This document shows, one piece after another, positions 1-5,901 of a stretch of 20,486 nucleotides of DNA; the stretch's first letter is position 1, and each line of letters starts with the position of its first letter. The notes beneath the pieces were generated by a model. That model ran no database searches. It was not told where the DNA came from and was given only the letters and a program-made list of their open reading frames with translations. The stretch covers positions 1 through 20,486 of the forward strand of contig DYKL01000018.1 in the NCBI GenBank assembly GCA_020722645.1, given 5' to 3'. The position numbers and the translations under genes are program-made. This DNA comes from Acetofilamentum sp. GTDB lineage: Bacteria > Bacteroidota > Bacteroidia > Bacteroidales > JAFGUD01.

Positions 1-51
1 AATCAGCAGCAAAGCCCTGTAAATCCACGCTTTTTAAAAGTAAGTTCCGAT
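1..51 (-). repeat. Left copy of 51-bp inverted repeat shared with the right end
   Basis: Bases 1-51 are the reverse complement of 20418-20468 with a single mismatch. The copy reads outward, off the left edge. In the matching frame it would encode a VDLQGFAAD-like peptide, as the right copy does at the end of a lipoprotein gene. At its inner edge it abuts repeat R1 directly. The identity is seen directly; that it is the end of a dispersed element lying outside the window is inference. Confidence 0.85.
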
Positions 52-215
52 ATAAGCAAAAATAAAATATTTTGCATAAAAACTTAATAAAAGCAACTCC
101 CGTTTTTTTTAGTCTGGGAGTTACTTTTTGTTTTATAAATATGCTATTTTTATATGAGTAAATTTTCTTGAATTGACAAAAAGTTTGGGATTGGAAATCC
201 TGAACAGAACGGTTA
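51..215 (-). repeat. Repeat R1 of the toxin-antitoxin array (diverged copy)
   Basis: This stretch aligns with R2, R3 and R4. It has the same order of elements: ATATAAGCAAAAATAAAATA, an AAAAGCAA..TT(A/G)CTTTT hairpin, a TTTTATATGAGTAAATT block, and a GGGATTG..AACAG..CGGTT block. It is the most diverged copy and lacks the CAAA that completes the promoter element at the edge of the others, because the 51-bp end repeat starts there. It lies downstream of the DUF4160/DUF2442 pair. Bases 216-273, between it and the DUF2442 stop, show nothing recognisable. Confidence 0.75.
89..128 (-). terminator. Strong hairpin in R1, probable terminator
   Basis: AAAAGCAACTCCC (89-101) pairs with GGGAGTTACTTTT (116-128) across a 14-base loop. 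That is a 13-bp stem with one mismatch, which is a G-U pair when read on the minus strand. T-rich sequence flanks both sides, so it could end transcription of the DUF4160/DUF2442 pair (minus) and also act on the plus strand. Confidence 0.6.
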
Positions 216-273
216 TATATTTGTTCCTCTAAGTTACTAACAAATAAAATTGGAAAAACAACTAAATTTTCTT

Positions 274-543
274 TTAAATTATCGCATTATCTGATTTGAA
301 TACGTTGTCCAATTTTATACTTTTTTGATAAAGAAATTCGGGGTCAAAATCAGCATTATTTATCCATTCGACTGTGTCAAAACTAACTCTAACAGTATTA
401 AAAACAGTCCGATTTTTAAGCTCTTTGAAAATACCTAATTCTAAATATGGCTCCACATTAAACTCTCTAACTTCCTGATTATCAAATAATAGTATTAACT
501 TGTAATTGTCAGTTGGCTTTACATTTATAACTTTTGGATACAT
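274..543 (-). CDS. DUF2442 domain protein, second gene of a putative TA pair
   Basis: An 89-residue protein resembling the DUF2442 family: an N-terminal beta-rich part (YKLILLFDNQEVREF) followed by the family's F-x-x-V-x-x-x-x-x-T-V-E-W-x-N-x-x-D-x-x-P-E-x-L core (about residues 48-71). DUF2442 proteins are commonly paired with DUF4160 proteins in bacterial genomes and are treated as likely toxin-antitoxin components, though I know of no assigned biochemical activity. Here the gene starts 5 bases after the stop of the DUF4160 gene, so the two are almost certainly cotranscribed and probably translationally coupled. It is the last gene of its module and is followed by repeat R1. There is no signal peptide or membrane segment. 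Confidence 0.8.
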   Translation of the reverse strand: MYPKVINVKPTDNYKLILLFDNQEVREFNVEPYLELGIFKELKNRTVFNTVRVSFDTVEWINNADFDPEFLYQKSIKLDNVFKSDNAII

Positions 544-548
544 TTTTT

Positions 549-815
549 TTATTTTATTGGGTCAATATTAAAAGGTTTTTCTCCGTTTTGACAAAGTGTC
601 CAATTTGCTAACAATTCTTCTTTATGTAGCTCAACCCATGCAATAACTATTCTCAATTGTTTGATAGGTAAATTACCAATTATCTGTTCACAAGTTTCAA
701 TATCAACAACACCGCTATAATTCTGATAATAAACGTGTATATGCGGTGGGTTGTGTTCTTTTGGAGCATAGTACATTCTGATAATTATTCCAAAAAACAT
801 TGATATTGTTGGCAT
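549..815 (-). CDS. DUF4160 domain protein, first gene of a putative TA pair
   Basis: An 88-residue protein with the DUF4160 signature: MPTISMFFGIIIRMY at the N-terminus, then a proline- and histidine-rich EHNPPHIHVYY motif (residues 20-30), and a helical part with an A-W-V-E-L-H-x-x-E-L-L-x-N-W stretch (about 59-72). The family is usually found beside DUF2442 and is annotated as a possible toxin-antitoxin component; which partner would be toxic is not settled to my knowledge. The start at 815 is supported by GAAGATG and by the upstream TATATTTG element in repeat R2, which would leave a leader of only about 8-10 bases. The same leader sequence precedes the next module's antitoxin gene. Confidence 0.8.
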   Translation of the reverse strand: MPTISMFFGIIIRMYYAPKEHNPPHIHVYYQNYSGVVDIETCEQIIGNLPIKQLRIVIAWVELHKEELLANWTLCQNGEKPFNIDPIK

Positions 816-905
816 CTTCTTTTTTCTGCAAATATAAGCAAAAATAAAATATTTTATGTAAAAAACTAAAAAAGCAAACCGTTATTTTGGTGGGAGTTGC
901 TATTT
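813..905 (-). repeat. Repeat R2 of the toxin-antitoxin array
   Basis: A short copy that runs from the start codon of the DUF4160 gene to the stop codon region of the RelE/ParE toxin gene. It shares the CATCTTCTTTTTTCTGCAAA edge with R3 and the GCAAATATAAGC..AATATTTT block with R3 and R4. It also has the AGCAA (873-877)/TTGCT (897-901) hairpin, whose outer arm overlaps the toxin stop codon. It lacks the 3' half seen in R3 and R4 (the TGTACG..CGTACA and CGAGCT..AGCTCG palindromes). Confidence 0.8.
829..836 (-). promoter_or_regulatory. -7 promoter element TATATTTG for the DUF4160/DUF2442 module
   Basis: Read on the minus strand the sequence is TATATTTG, matching the Bacteroidota TAnnTTTG element. 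It sits 13 bases before the ATG at 815. I see no TTG at the usual 19-base distance upstream, so the match is partial. The element is part of repeat R2 and recurs at the same place in R3 and R4. Confidence 0.5.
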
Positions 906-1205
906 AGTTTTCAACTTGTTAGGATTTTGACGGGTGTCGAAGATTGTATGAATATAAATTCTATTTTCTCTTACCGAATATATTATTTTGTAATGACCGT
1001 AAATAAGTTTTCTGTATTTTCTTCTTAGTTTTAATAATTGTTCTTCTATTGAACCAATATAAGGGTGATTTTTTAAAATATCGGTTTCTTCTATTATGCC
1101 GTATATTATTTCAAAAGATTTATCCGTTGAGATTGTTTCTTTTAAAAACAAAAAGATGTTTTTTAAATCATTCTTTGCTTTATTAGTCCAAAAAATCTCA
1201 ATCAT
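900..1205 (-). CDS. Type II toxin of the RelE/ParE family
   Basis: A RelE/ParE-like toxin of 101 residues from M1 at 1205, or 104 if the upstream ATG at 1214 is used. The family fold is visible: an N-terminal strand (IEIFWTNKAKNDL), two helices, then the KLRRKYRKLIYGHYKIIYSV stretch and the terminal strand IHTIFDTRQNP, the classic V-x-x-v-x-D-x-R-x-x-P ending. RelE members are ribosome-dependent mRNA nucleases while ParE members poison gyrase; the sequence does not let me choose. The start at 1205 gives an ATGA overlap with the stop of the upstream antitoxin gene, which is typical of translational coupling and is why I prefer it. The stop codon lies in the hairpin arm of repeat R2. Confidence 0.85.
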   Translation of the reverse strand: MIEIFWTNKAKNDLKNIFLFLKETISTDKSFEIIYGIIEETDILKNHPYIGSIEEQLLKLRRKYRKLIYGHYKIIYSVRENRIYIHTIFDTRQNPNKLKTK

Positions 1206-1426
1206 TTTTTCCATGTAAGAACTTCTTTTTTCAATTCTTCTTGCGATGTAATTTTATTGGACGTAATATCATTTTCGGACTCTTGAACTGCCGAAAAAAG
1301 TTCTTGATTTTCATCATTTTCATCATTTTCAATAGTTTTAATATTTTTAATGAATGAAAATTCTTTCAACAAATTAAAAAAAAATTCATGTTTTGAGTTT
1401 TCTATTTCTATTATTAACGTTTCCAT
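1202..1426 (-). CDS. Antitoxin of the RelE/ParE module, DUF2683-like
   Basis: A 74-residue protein starting METLIIEIENSKHEFFFNLL. It has an N-terminal strand and helix, an acidic low-complexity middle (ENDENDENQELF) and a C-terminal helix ending in LTWKK. This layout, short and acidic and placed directly before a RelE/ParE toxin, fits Bacteroidota antitoxins of the DUF2683 type, but the similarity is weak and the call rests largely on position. The reading frame is open to 1444, adding MQKKKK, but the ATG at 1426 with GAAGATG is preferred. That leader is the same one that precedes the DUF4160 gene, and a start at 1444 would fall inside the TATATTTG element. Confidence 0.7.
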   Translation of the reverse strand: METLIIEIENSKHEFFFNLLKEFSFIKNIKTIENDENDENQELFSAVQESENDITSNKITSQEELKKEVLTWKK

Positions 1427-1441
1427 CTTCTTTTTTTTCTG

Positions 1442-1449
1442 CAAATATA
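1442..1449 (-). promoter_or_regulatory. -7 promoter element TATATTTG for the RelE/ParE module
   Basis: TATATTTG on the minus strand, 15 bases before the ATG at 1426, inside repeat R3. There is no TTG at the expected -33 distance. Its placement matches the copy at 829-836. Confidence 0.5.
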
Positions 1450-1482
1450 AGCCAAAAAAAAATATTTTGTGTAAAAAATAAA

Positions 1483-1519
1483 AAAAGCAAAACGGTTTCT
1501 TATTGTGGGAGTTGCTTTT
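1483..1519 (-). terminator. Terminator-like hairpin in R3
   Basis: AAAAGCAA (1483-1490) pairs with TTGCTTTT (1512-1519). On the minus strand the second arm runs on into TTTATTTTTT, the layout of a factor-independent terminator, although the stem is AT-rich and the loop is 21 bases. It would end the yoeB-like transcript before the next module's promoter. R4 has the same hairpin at 2310-2346. Confidence 0.5.
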
Positions 1520-1639
1520 GGTTTTGTAAATGTGATATTTTTATATGAGTAAATTATAAATGTACGGGATTGCAAAACACGTACAGCGTTGGTTTAATAA
1601 TTGATGTTTTTCTTAACTCGCTCCTGTGTTTGTCGAAAA

Positions 1640-1664
1640 CGGTACGAGCTGCAAGCTCGCACCG
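1640..1664. repeat. CGAGCT/AGCTCG palindrome in R3
   Basis: A 25-base imperfect palindrome: GGTACGAGCT and AGCTCGCACC form a 10-bp stem with one mismatch around a GCA loop, with one further flanking pair. R4 holds an identical copy at 2467-2491. It is the most GC-rich stretch in the left part of the window and looks like an independently spreading palindromic unit. Confidence 0.7.
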
Positions 1665-1689
1665 GCGTGGTGGTGTTTTTTTTTAATAA

Positions 1690-1953
1690 CTACTCATAAT
1701 GCCCACGACATGAATAAATTATTATCTTGTCTTCGGTTATTTCATATACCAAACGGTGTTCTAAGTTAATACGTCTCGACCATAAACCACTTTTTGCGTG
1801 TTTTAATGCCTCCGGATTACCTGTTCCTTCAAAAGGTGTTCGTTGAATTTCTTTTATTAATTTAGCAATTTTATTGAAAATTCTTTTGTCAATTGTAAGC
1901 CATTCTGAATATTCATCAAAAGCATTATTCTGAAATGATATTAGTTTTTTCAT
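1690..1953 (-). CDS. yoeB: YoeB/Txe family toxin (mRNA endoribonuclease)
   Basis: An 87-residue toxin closely following E. coli YoeB over its whole length. The hallmark stretches are RTPFEGTGNPEALKH (38-52), SGLWSRRINLEHRLVYEI (55-72) and CRGHYE (82-87). The residues matching YoeB Glu46, Arg65 and His83 are present as Glu48, Arg67 and His85, so the catalytic set looks intact. YoeB binds the ribosomal A site and cuts mRNA during translation. The gene starts inside the antitoxin gene (29-base overlap); no other in-frame Met is available, so the start is well fixed. Repeat R3 follows downstream. The family call is very secure; activity is inferred from conserved residues. Confidence 0.93.
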   Translation of the reverse strand: MKKLISFQNNAFDEYSEWLTIDKRIFNKIAKLIKEIQRTPFEGTGNPEALKHAKSGLWSRRINLEHRLVYEITEDKIIIYSCRGHYE

Positions 1954-2227
1954 TTTTTCTAATTCTTTTGATATCTAATTTATCCGGTTTTTTGCCTTTC
2001 AAAAGATTGTTGTTTAATTCTTCAAATTCGTCATCACTAAAAGTTAATAATTTTTCTCCTTTCTCCACCGCATCGTATCTGTGAGTTAAAATATCATTCG
2101 AAACAACATTTTTGGGTTTAATAACCAACTCTATTTCTCCGTAGTTATTAAACATATCTTTCAGCATCTTGATTATTAAATCGTTATCAAGGTCAGATAT
2201 TTTATCAATATTTAATGTCGTAATCAT
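1925..2227 (-). CDS. Probable antitoxin for the YoeB toxin, not YefM-like
   Basis: A 100-residue acidic and lysine-rich protein that overlaps the yoeB start by 29 bases, so its position says antitoxin. It begins MITTLNIDKISDLDNDLI, then a hydrophobic strand (EIELVIKP), a middle with THRYDAVEKGEKLLTFSDDE, and a charged C-terminal tail (KGKKPDKLDIKRIRKNEK). I do not see the N-terminal Phd/YefM pattern normally paired with YoeB. The EKGEKLLTFSDDEFEEL part resembles segments seen in other small Bacteroidota antitoxins. The start at 2227 follows a full promoter at 2242-2271. Confidence 0.7.
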   Translation of the reverse strand: MITTLNIDKISDLDNDLIIKMLKDMFNNYGEIELVIKPKNVVSNDILTHRYDAVEKGEKLLTFSDDEFEELNNNLLKGKKPDKLDIKRIRKNEKTNIISE

Positions 2228-2241
2228 AAGTCCATTTTTTA

Positions 2242-2271
2242 CAAAGATACAATTTTTCTATTTATGAGCAA
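2242..2271 (-). promoter_or_regulatory. Promoter of the YoeB module (TTG-N19-TATCTTTG)
   Basis: On the minus strand TTG (2271-2269), 19 bases, then TATCTTTG (2249-2242): an exact Bacteroidota -33/-7 pair ending 15 bases before the ATG at 2227. The TTG is contributed by the edge of repeat R4 (GCAAATATAAGC). The same edge also contains TATATTTG (2276-2269), so the repeat could offer an alternative -7 element. Confidence 0.7.
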
Positions 2272-2495
2272 ATATAAGCAAAAATATAATATTTTGTGTA
2301 AAAAATTAAAAAAGCAAAACGGTTTCTTATTGTGGAAGTTGCTTTTGGTTTTGTAAATGTGATATTTTTATATGAGTAAATTATAAATATACGGGATTGC
2401 AAAACACGTACAGCGTTGGTTTAATAATTGATGTTTTTCTTAACTCGCTCCTGTGTTTGTCGAAAACGGTACGAGCTGCAAGCTCGCACCGGCAT
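2268..2495 (-). repeat. Repeat R4 of the toxin-antitoxin array (full copy)
   Basis: Nearly identical to R3 (offset 827, no gaps, about six mismatches). It contains the terminator-like hairpin (2310-2317 with 2339-2346) and the CGAGCT/AGCTCG palindrome (2467-2491). Its right edge lies inside the lipoprotein reading frame, which it truncates; sequence identity to R3 stops at about 2494-2497. Confidence 0.85.
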
Positions 2496-2918
2496 GGAAG
2501 CACTACTTGATGCATCAAAAACTTGACCTTTAATAATTGTATTTCCATATTGTACCATTTCAATATTACATTCATCTGTTTTATTACTAATTTCTATAAA
2601 TGAAGGCTCTCCTTGCTCATTTAAATAAACATAATATTCTTTTGCGGCTGATAAATAATCAATGTAAGGCTGAATAGTAAAACTATACTCACCGTTTTCG
2701 TTTGTTGTAGTTGTAATATCTGTTTTTTCAATTGTTGTATATTGAAATGGGTCATCGGGATACACAAGATATTCGTAAAATGTATATATTTTGACATTTT
2801 CTAATGGTTCTCCTGTTTGTTCATCCGTTATAACACCATAAACATAATTAGAATAAATTTCACAAGAGCATATCAGGATTAAGCTAAAAAACATTACATA
2901 TTGGGTAAATTTTGCCAT
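2421..2918 (-). pseudogene. Truncated lipoprotein with carboxypeptidase-regulatory-like domain
   Basis: The reading frame starts MAKFTQYVMFFSLILICSC, a lipoprotein signal with the lipid-carrying Cys at residue 19. It is followed by a CarboxypepD_reg-like beta-sandwich: VYGVITDEQTGEPLENVKIY (residues 26-45) and TNENGEYSFTI (72-82). A second such unit seems to begin at GNTIIKGQVFDASSS (125-139). From about residue 142 the frame runs into repeat R4, so the last roughly 24 residues (MPVRACSSYRF...) are repeat-derived. The original protein was probably longer, and its 3' part is missing from this window. A complete promoter lies just upstream, so the remnant may still be expressed on the outer membrane or periplasmic side. 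The function of the intact protein is unknown. Confidence 0.75.
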
Positions 2919-2926
2919 TTTTTTTT

Positions 2927-2956
2927 CAAATTTACAAAAAAATTAAATAATTACAA
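2927..2956 (-). promoter_or_regulatory. Promoter of the lipoprotein remnant (TTG-N19-TAAATTTG)
   Basis: On the minus strand TTG (2956-2954), 19 bases, then TAAATTTG (2934-2927), an exact Bacteroidota promoter. It ends 9 bases before the ATG at 2918, giving a very short leader. It directly follows the terminator at 2958-2983. Confidence 0.7.
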
Positions 2957-2957
2957 A

Positions 2958-2983
2958 AATACCCCGAAAAAAATCGAGGTATT
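2958..2983 (-). terminator. Terminator after the dihydroorotate dehydrogenase-like gene
   Basis: On the minus strand AATACCTCGA and TCGGGGTATT form a 10-bp stem, with one G-U pair, around a T6 loop, followed by TTTTTG. It lies 25 bases past the stop at 3009 and separates that transcript from the lipoprotein promoter. Confidence 0.75.
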
Positions 2984-3008
2984 ATAATATTTATTTGAAG
3001 AAAAAATC

Positions 3009-3992
3009 TTATTTGCTGAAATCGCTAAAATATTTCATAAATTGTGCTCTTTCGTATAAATTCGGGTTTGGAATTTTTGTGTAGCTTAGTTTTCCTCTGA
3101 AATCGTCAATTTTGCCGTAATTTTTTTTGTCCATCCAGTCGCTTAGTTCTTTATTCATTTTACCGGCAACATCAATTCCTTGCTGATAAAACGCAGTAGC
3201 AATTTGAGCTACATTAGCACCTGCAAGTAAAGATTTAATTACTGCATTTGAATCGTGAATACCGCCGCTTGCCGATAAATCGCAAGTTACGTGTGGTCTG
3301 ATAATTCCCAACCAACGCTGAATTAAATAATTATCTTCCGTCAAACTGTATGAACCGGCAGATTTTATGGTTTCTTTTTCAATGTCGATGTCCGGATTAA
3401 AAAATCTGTTGAAAAGTACAAGTGAATCAACTTTTTTGGAAAACTGCACAAGTAAATTAGCCAGATTTGTAAAATAATGGTGCATTTTTAGTGCAACCGG
3501 CAGCTTTGTTTTTTGTTTTACTTCGTCCAAAATCGAAAAATATATTTTTTCAATATCCTGAGCAGTTGAATTTATGTCGGAAGGTAAGATGAATACATTC
3601 AGTTCAATGGCATCAGCACCGGCTTTTTCAATTTCCTGAACATAATTTATCCATTCGCCGTTTGTTGAACAATGAACAGATGAAATAACAGGAATTTCAA
3701 CTTGTTTTTTGGAATCAGTAATAAGTTTCAGATATTTATTAACCTCATTTTTTTTGGTATAATATCCGATATAATTCTCTGCATCGCTGTATGAATTGAA
3801 CATGTTGTTCATTCCAAAAGAATCAATTTCCATAAGAATTTGTTCTTCGAAAATAGATTTTAAAACAACAGCACCGCATCCTGCTTTTTCCAATTTTACT
3901 ATATTTTCGACATTTGAAGTAAAATCACTGCTTGATGCAATTATTGGGCTTTTTAAATTTAACCCCATATATTTTGTTGAAATATCTGCCAT
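3009..3992 (-). CDS. Dihydroorotate dehydrogenase-like FMN barrel protein
   Basis: A 327-residue TIM-barrel protein of the dihydroorotate/dihydropyrimidine dehydrogenase class. It begins MADISTKYMGLNLKSPIIAS, the family's first strand. A likely FMN phosphate-binding end is present: SASGGI (240-245) followed by LLAGANVAQIATAFY (255-269). Lys45 and Lys169 (VALKM) sit in barrel strands where the family carries FMN contacts. The usual NxSCPN loop with its catalytic Cys is replaced by ELNVFILPSD (130-139), so it is unlikely to be a working pyrD. The C-terminal ferredoxin domain of PreA is also absent. It lies 91 bases past the Mbx-GltD fusion gene on the same strand and has its own terminator, so it may be the last gene of that transcript. 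Its substrate is unknown. Confidence 0.8.
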   Translation of the reverse strand: MADISTKYMGLNLKSPIIASSSDFTSNVENIVKLEKAGCGAVVLKSIFEEQILMEIDSFGMNNMFNSYSDAENYIGYYTKKNEVNKYLKLITDSKKQVEIPVISSVHCSTNGEWINYVQEIEKAGADAIELNVFILPSDINSTAQDIEKIYFSILDEVKQKTKLPVALKMHHYFTNLANLLVQFSKKVDSLVLFNRFFNPDIDIEKETIKSAGSYSLTEDNYLIQRWLGIIRPHVTCDLSASGGIHDSNAVIKSLLAGANVAQIATAFYQQGIDVAGKMNKELSDWMDKKNYGKIDDFRGKLSYTKIPNPNLYERAQFMKYFSDFSK

Positions 3993-4083
3993 AATAATTA
4001 TTTGTATTTTTATAAACTATGCACAATCATATATGCATTATTTTTTGCGTACACTATTTGTACAGGCATTGCAAGTAATGTCT

Positions 4084-5874
4084 CTATCCGTTCAAATACT
4101 TATCAATACCTTTTGCTGCTTTGTGTCCGTTTGCAACACCGTGAATAACATCGGGTCCTTCAATAATATCGCCACCAAAAAATAGCCATGGAATGCTTGA
4201 TTGGAATGTAAGTGTATCAACCATAATTCTGCCTCTGTTATTTTTTTCGAGTTTTTCGTTGTATTCAGGTGTAATAAAACTTAAATTAGCACCTTGTCCT
4301 ATTGATTCTACAACCATATCGCCTTCAAAGAAATTTTCTATTGTTTCGTCAAATTTAGGATTAAAACGTTTTTCTTCGTCAAAAACCGAAACGCATTTTA
4401 CGACTTTCAGACCTTTTATTTTTCCGTTTTCAATTACTATTTCTCTTGGACCCCAACCCGGATTTATTGTTGCTCCTTCTTCTCTGGCTTCGACAACTTC
4501 TTCGCGGTCAGCAGGCATAATATCTTCTGATTCCAAAGAAGTTGTAATAAGCTGAACTTTTCCGTATTTTTGTTTTTGCATACGAGCCAATGAGCGTGTT
4601 ATGTCCATTGCTACGTTTCCACCACCGATAACAACTATTTTTTCGGCAACTTCAATCGGTTCGTTTAATGTTATTTTTCGGAGTAAATCAATTGATTGAT
4701 AAACACTTTGATGGTCTGTACCGGGTATTCTCGTACTTCGTCCGTCGTGTAATCCTGTGGCTACGTAAACAATATCAAAATCATTGTGTAACTGATCAAG
4801 TGTAATATCTTTTCCAATTGTAGTATTGTATTTAATTTCAGCACCAAGCGATAAAATATAATTTATGTCTTTGTCTAACTGGTCATAAGGTAAACGATAT
4901 TCAGGAATTCCGTATCGCATCATACCACCTGCTTGGGGTAATTTTTCAAAAATAGTAACTTGATAACCAAGTAAAGATAAATAGTAAGTGGCACTTAAAC
5001 CGGCAGGACCGGCACCAACAATTGCAATTTTTTTGTTATTTTTTTCAATGCCGTCTTGTTTAAGAACTTTGTTGTATTCTGAACTTGGCACTTGGTCGGC
5101 AATGTAGCGTTTCAACCAGCGAATTGACAGTGGCTCGCCTCTGTGTCCAACAGAACAAACAGTTTCGCATTTATGAGTACAGATACGACCACAAATTTCA
5201 ACCAATGGATTTGTTTTGTACATAATTCTCAAACCTTCTTCTACGTCGTCGTTTCTGATTGCTTTTATGTATTCCGGAATCCCCATGTGAGCAGGGCAAG
5301 TAGCAACACAGATGCCGCATTCAACGCAGCGGTCTGCTTCGAGCAAAGCTTCTTCTTTTGTGTAGCCCTTCATCATTTCAATGAAAGAATCACCTCGTTC
5401 TTCGGGTTTAAGATGTTGCATGTGAGTTCGCTGCAATGGATAATATTCAATTCCTTCGGCTCTTTTATAACCTAATTCAGAATTGTCCCATGGTTTAGTA
5501 TCAACACCCGGAATAAATCTATATTTTTCAGGGTCAGTTTCAACCCAAGTGTATGTATTAGACAAAGTCAGCGAACCGGTAGTACAAACATCAACGCACA
5601 AAGCACACCAACAACAACGACCATAATCAACCATAGGGCGAAGACCGCTGTCGCCGTTTTTGGGAGTTTTGCCTTCGACAGGAACAAGTACAATTGCTTC
5701 GTTTTCACAAATAGCTTCGCAACTTCCGCAACCTATACATTTGTCAATATCATTTTTGTGAAATCCTCTGTAACGAGGAGCAGCTTCTCTGTTAATAGGA
5801 TTTTTAATTGTTACGGGTTCTAAAAACAGATTACTCCAAGCTCTGAATGGTGATAAAATATCTTTAATGCTCAT
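4084..5874 (-). CDS. NuoI-like ferredoxin fused to a GltD/NfnL-type FAD-NAD(P)H oxidoreductase
   Basis: A 596-residue fusion. Residues 1-110 are a NuoI/MbxN-like ferredoxin with two C-x2-C-x2-C-x3-C motifs (Cys46/49/52/56 and Cys87/90/93/97). Residues about 165-270 match the GltD N-terminal iron-sulfur domain: Cys183/186/189/193, then Cys228/232/236/240. The rest is a two-Rossmann flavoprotein: FAD site VGAGPAGL (286-293), GGMMRYGIPEYRLP (316-329), NAD(P)H site IGGGNVAMD (416-424), and a C-terminal FFGGD..GPDVIHGVANG. GltD and NfnL proteins oxidise NAD(P)H through FAD. Fusion to the subunit that carries electrons to the NuoB/NuoD-like pair implies direct transfer between NAD(P)H or ferredoxin and the membrane complex. 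It is the last gene of the cluster, 27 bases after nuoD-like. Domain identity is seen; the reaction is inferred. Confidence 0.9.
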   Translation of the reverse strand: MSIKDILSPFRAWSNLFLEPVTIKNPINREAAPRYRGFHKNDIDKCIGCGSCEAICENEAIVLVPVEGKTPKNGDSGLRPMVDYGRCCWCALCVDVCTTGSLTLSNTYTWVETDPEKYRFIPGVDTKPWDNSELGYKRAEGIEYYPLQRTHMQHLKPEERGDSFIEMMKGYTKEEALLEADRCVECGICVATCPAHMGIPEYIKAIRNDDVEEGLRIMYKTNPLVEICGRICTHKCETVCSVGHRGEPLSIRWLKRYIADQVPSSEYNKVLKQDGIEKNNKKIAIVGAGPAGLSATYYLSLLGYQVTIFEKLPQAGGMMRYGIPEYRLPYDQLDKDINYILSLGAEIKYNTTIGKDITLDQLHNDFDIVYVATGLHDGRSTRIPGTDHQSVYQSIDLLRKITLNEPIEVAEKIVVIGGGNVAMDITRSLARMQKQKYGKVQLITTSLESEDIMPADREEVVEAREEGATINPGWGPREIVIENGKIKGLKVVKCVSVFDEEKRFNPKFDETIENFFEGDMVVESIGQGANLSFITPEYNEKLEKNNRGRIMVDTLTFQSSIPWLFFGGDIIEGPDVIHGVANGHKAAKGIDKYLNG

Positions 5875-5901
5875 TTTAAGTTCAGTTTAATTTTTGATTT
5901 A

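Larger units (their letters stand above)
1424..1670 (-). repeat. Repeat R3 of the toxin-antitoxin array (full copy)
   Basis: About 247 bp between the YoeB and RelE/ParE modules. From 1441 to 1667 it aligns with R4 (2268-2494) without a gap, and I count about six mismatches. In minus-strand order it holds a CGAGCT/AGCTCG palindrome (1640-1664), a TGTACG..CGTACA palindrome near 1560-1585, a terminator-like hairpin (1483-1519), a -7 element (1442-1449) and the leader up to the antitoxin start codon. The near identity to R4 implies recent duplication or gene conversion. Confidence 0.85.

Noticed and set aside
51..2495. Integron cassette array with attC sites
   Set aside because: The cassette layout is suggestive, but I could not find paired RYYYAAC and GTTRRRY core sites at the repeat ends, the repeats include a long non-attC part, and no integron integrase is in the window.
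2381..2575. Minus-strand open frame of 64 codons across R4
   Set aside because: It lies mostly in the repeat, overlaps the lipoprotein frame, and the encoded peptide has no protein-like features.
3009..3992. Annotation as pyrD (true dihydroorotate dehydrogenase)
   Set aside because: The catalytic Cys loop is missing and no other pyrimidine gene is nearby.
3993..4083. Possible promoter or palindrome between the fusion gene and the dihydroorotate dehydrogenase-like gene
   Set aside because: Only weak GTAC-containing pairs and no TAnnTTTG element were found on the minus strand, so no feature is claimed.
4193..4555. Plus-strand open frame of 120 codons inside the fusion gene
   Set aside because: Antisense shadow of a strongly conserved coding region; the translation is Ser/Thr-rich with no recognisable domain.
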